Source: Elusimicrobiota bacterium
GTDB taxonomy: Bacteria > Elusimicrobiota > Elusimicrobia > UBA1565 > UBA9628
DNA: 5,681 bases
Direction: 5' to 3'
Assembly (NCBI GenBank): GCA_023700845.1
Contig: JAMPYD010000150.1
Coordinates: 1 to 5,681 of the forward strand
Position numbers and translations under genes: made by a program
In this document: positions 5,644 through 5,681 of the stretch, in pieces
How the letters are laid out: each line of letters opens with the position of its first letter
How positions within the stretch are numbered: position 1 is the first letter of the stretch
The notes under the pieces: generated by a model
Database searches by the model: none
What the model saw: the letters and a program-made list of their open reading frames with translations, nothing else
Told to the model about the DNA's origin: nothing

Positions 5644-5661
5644 GATCAAAGGGGGAACAAC

Positions 5662-5681
5662 ATGGAAAACCTGCCGAAGCA
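5662..5681 (+). CDS. Start of an unidentified gene, cut by the window edge
   Basis: ATG at 5662 is preceded by GGGGG (5651-5655) with a 6-base spacer, a plausible ribosome binding site, and by a predicted promoter and leader hairpin. Only six full codons are visible (M-E-N-L-P-K), which is too little to name a product. The well-formed upstream signals make a real gene likely. It is probably transcribed separately from the kinase-regulator operon. Confidence 0.65.

Overview
The window is a stretch of very GC-rich bacterial DNA with dense, short-spaced genes, G/C-ending codons and small overlaps between neighbours. The phylum cannot be fixed from the sequence. An uncultured high-GC lineage such as Elusimicrobiota would fit, but that is only an impression. 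There are no rRNAs, tRNAs, CRISPR arrays, transposases or phage genes.

Layout, left to right. (1) Positions 1-323, minus strand: a HicB-type antitoxin gene followed, with a 4-base GTGA overlap, by the first codons of a hicA toxin gene. The hicA frame matches the family for about 20 residues and then loses the RNase motif, so the toxin looks broken. (2) Positions 324-570: a 247-base divergent intergenic region with the hicB promoter, a perfect 12-bp hairpin of unknown role and a promoter placed almost on the helicase start codon. (3) Positions 571-2824, plus strand: a complete superfamily 1B helicase of the IGHMBP2/UPF1-like (TIGR00376-type) family, overlapped by a small gene of unknown function. 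(4) Positions 2891-5579, plus strand: a two-gene signalling operon. It holds a membrane-anchored histidine kinase with three PAS domains and a single-domain response regulator whose start lies inside the kinase end. (5) Positions 5580-5681: a promoter, a leader hairpin, a ribosome binding site and the first six codons of a gene that runs off the window.

How the genes work together. The kinase and regulator are a matched pair of the Cph1/Rcp1 type. The regulator has no output domain, so the signal probably passes to a partner protein rather than directly to DNA. The helicase and the small protein are probably co-translated. The hicB remnant and the edge gene share an identical 19-bp promoter block, although they lie 5.2 kb apart on opposite strands.

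The most interesting signals are that shared promoter block (an ECF-like -35 and -10 with identical 17-base spacing), the decayed toxin beside an intact antitoxin, a FixL-like His/Arg pair in the second PAS domain, and two genes that appear to be read from leaderless transcripts. Most of the window is otherwise ordinary, and I do not see clear evidence of a wholly new system.
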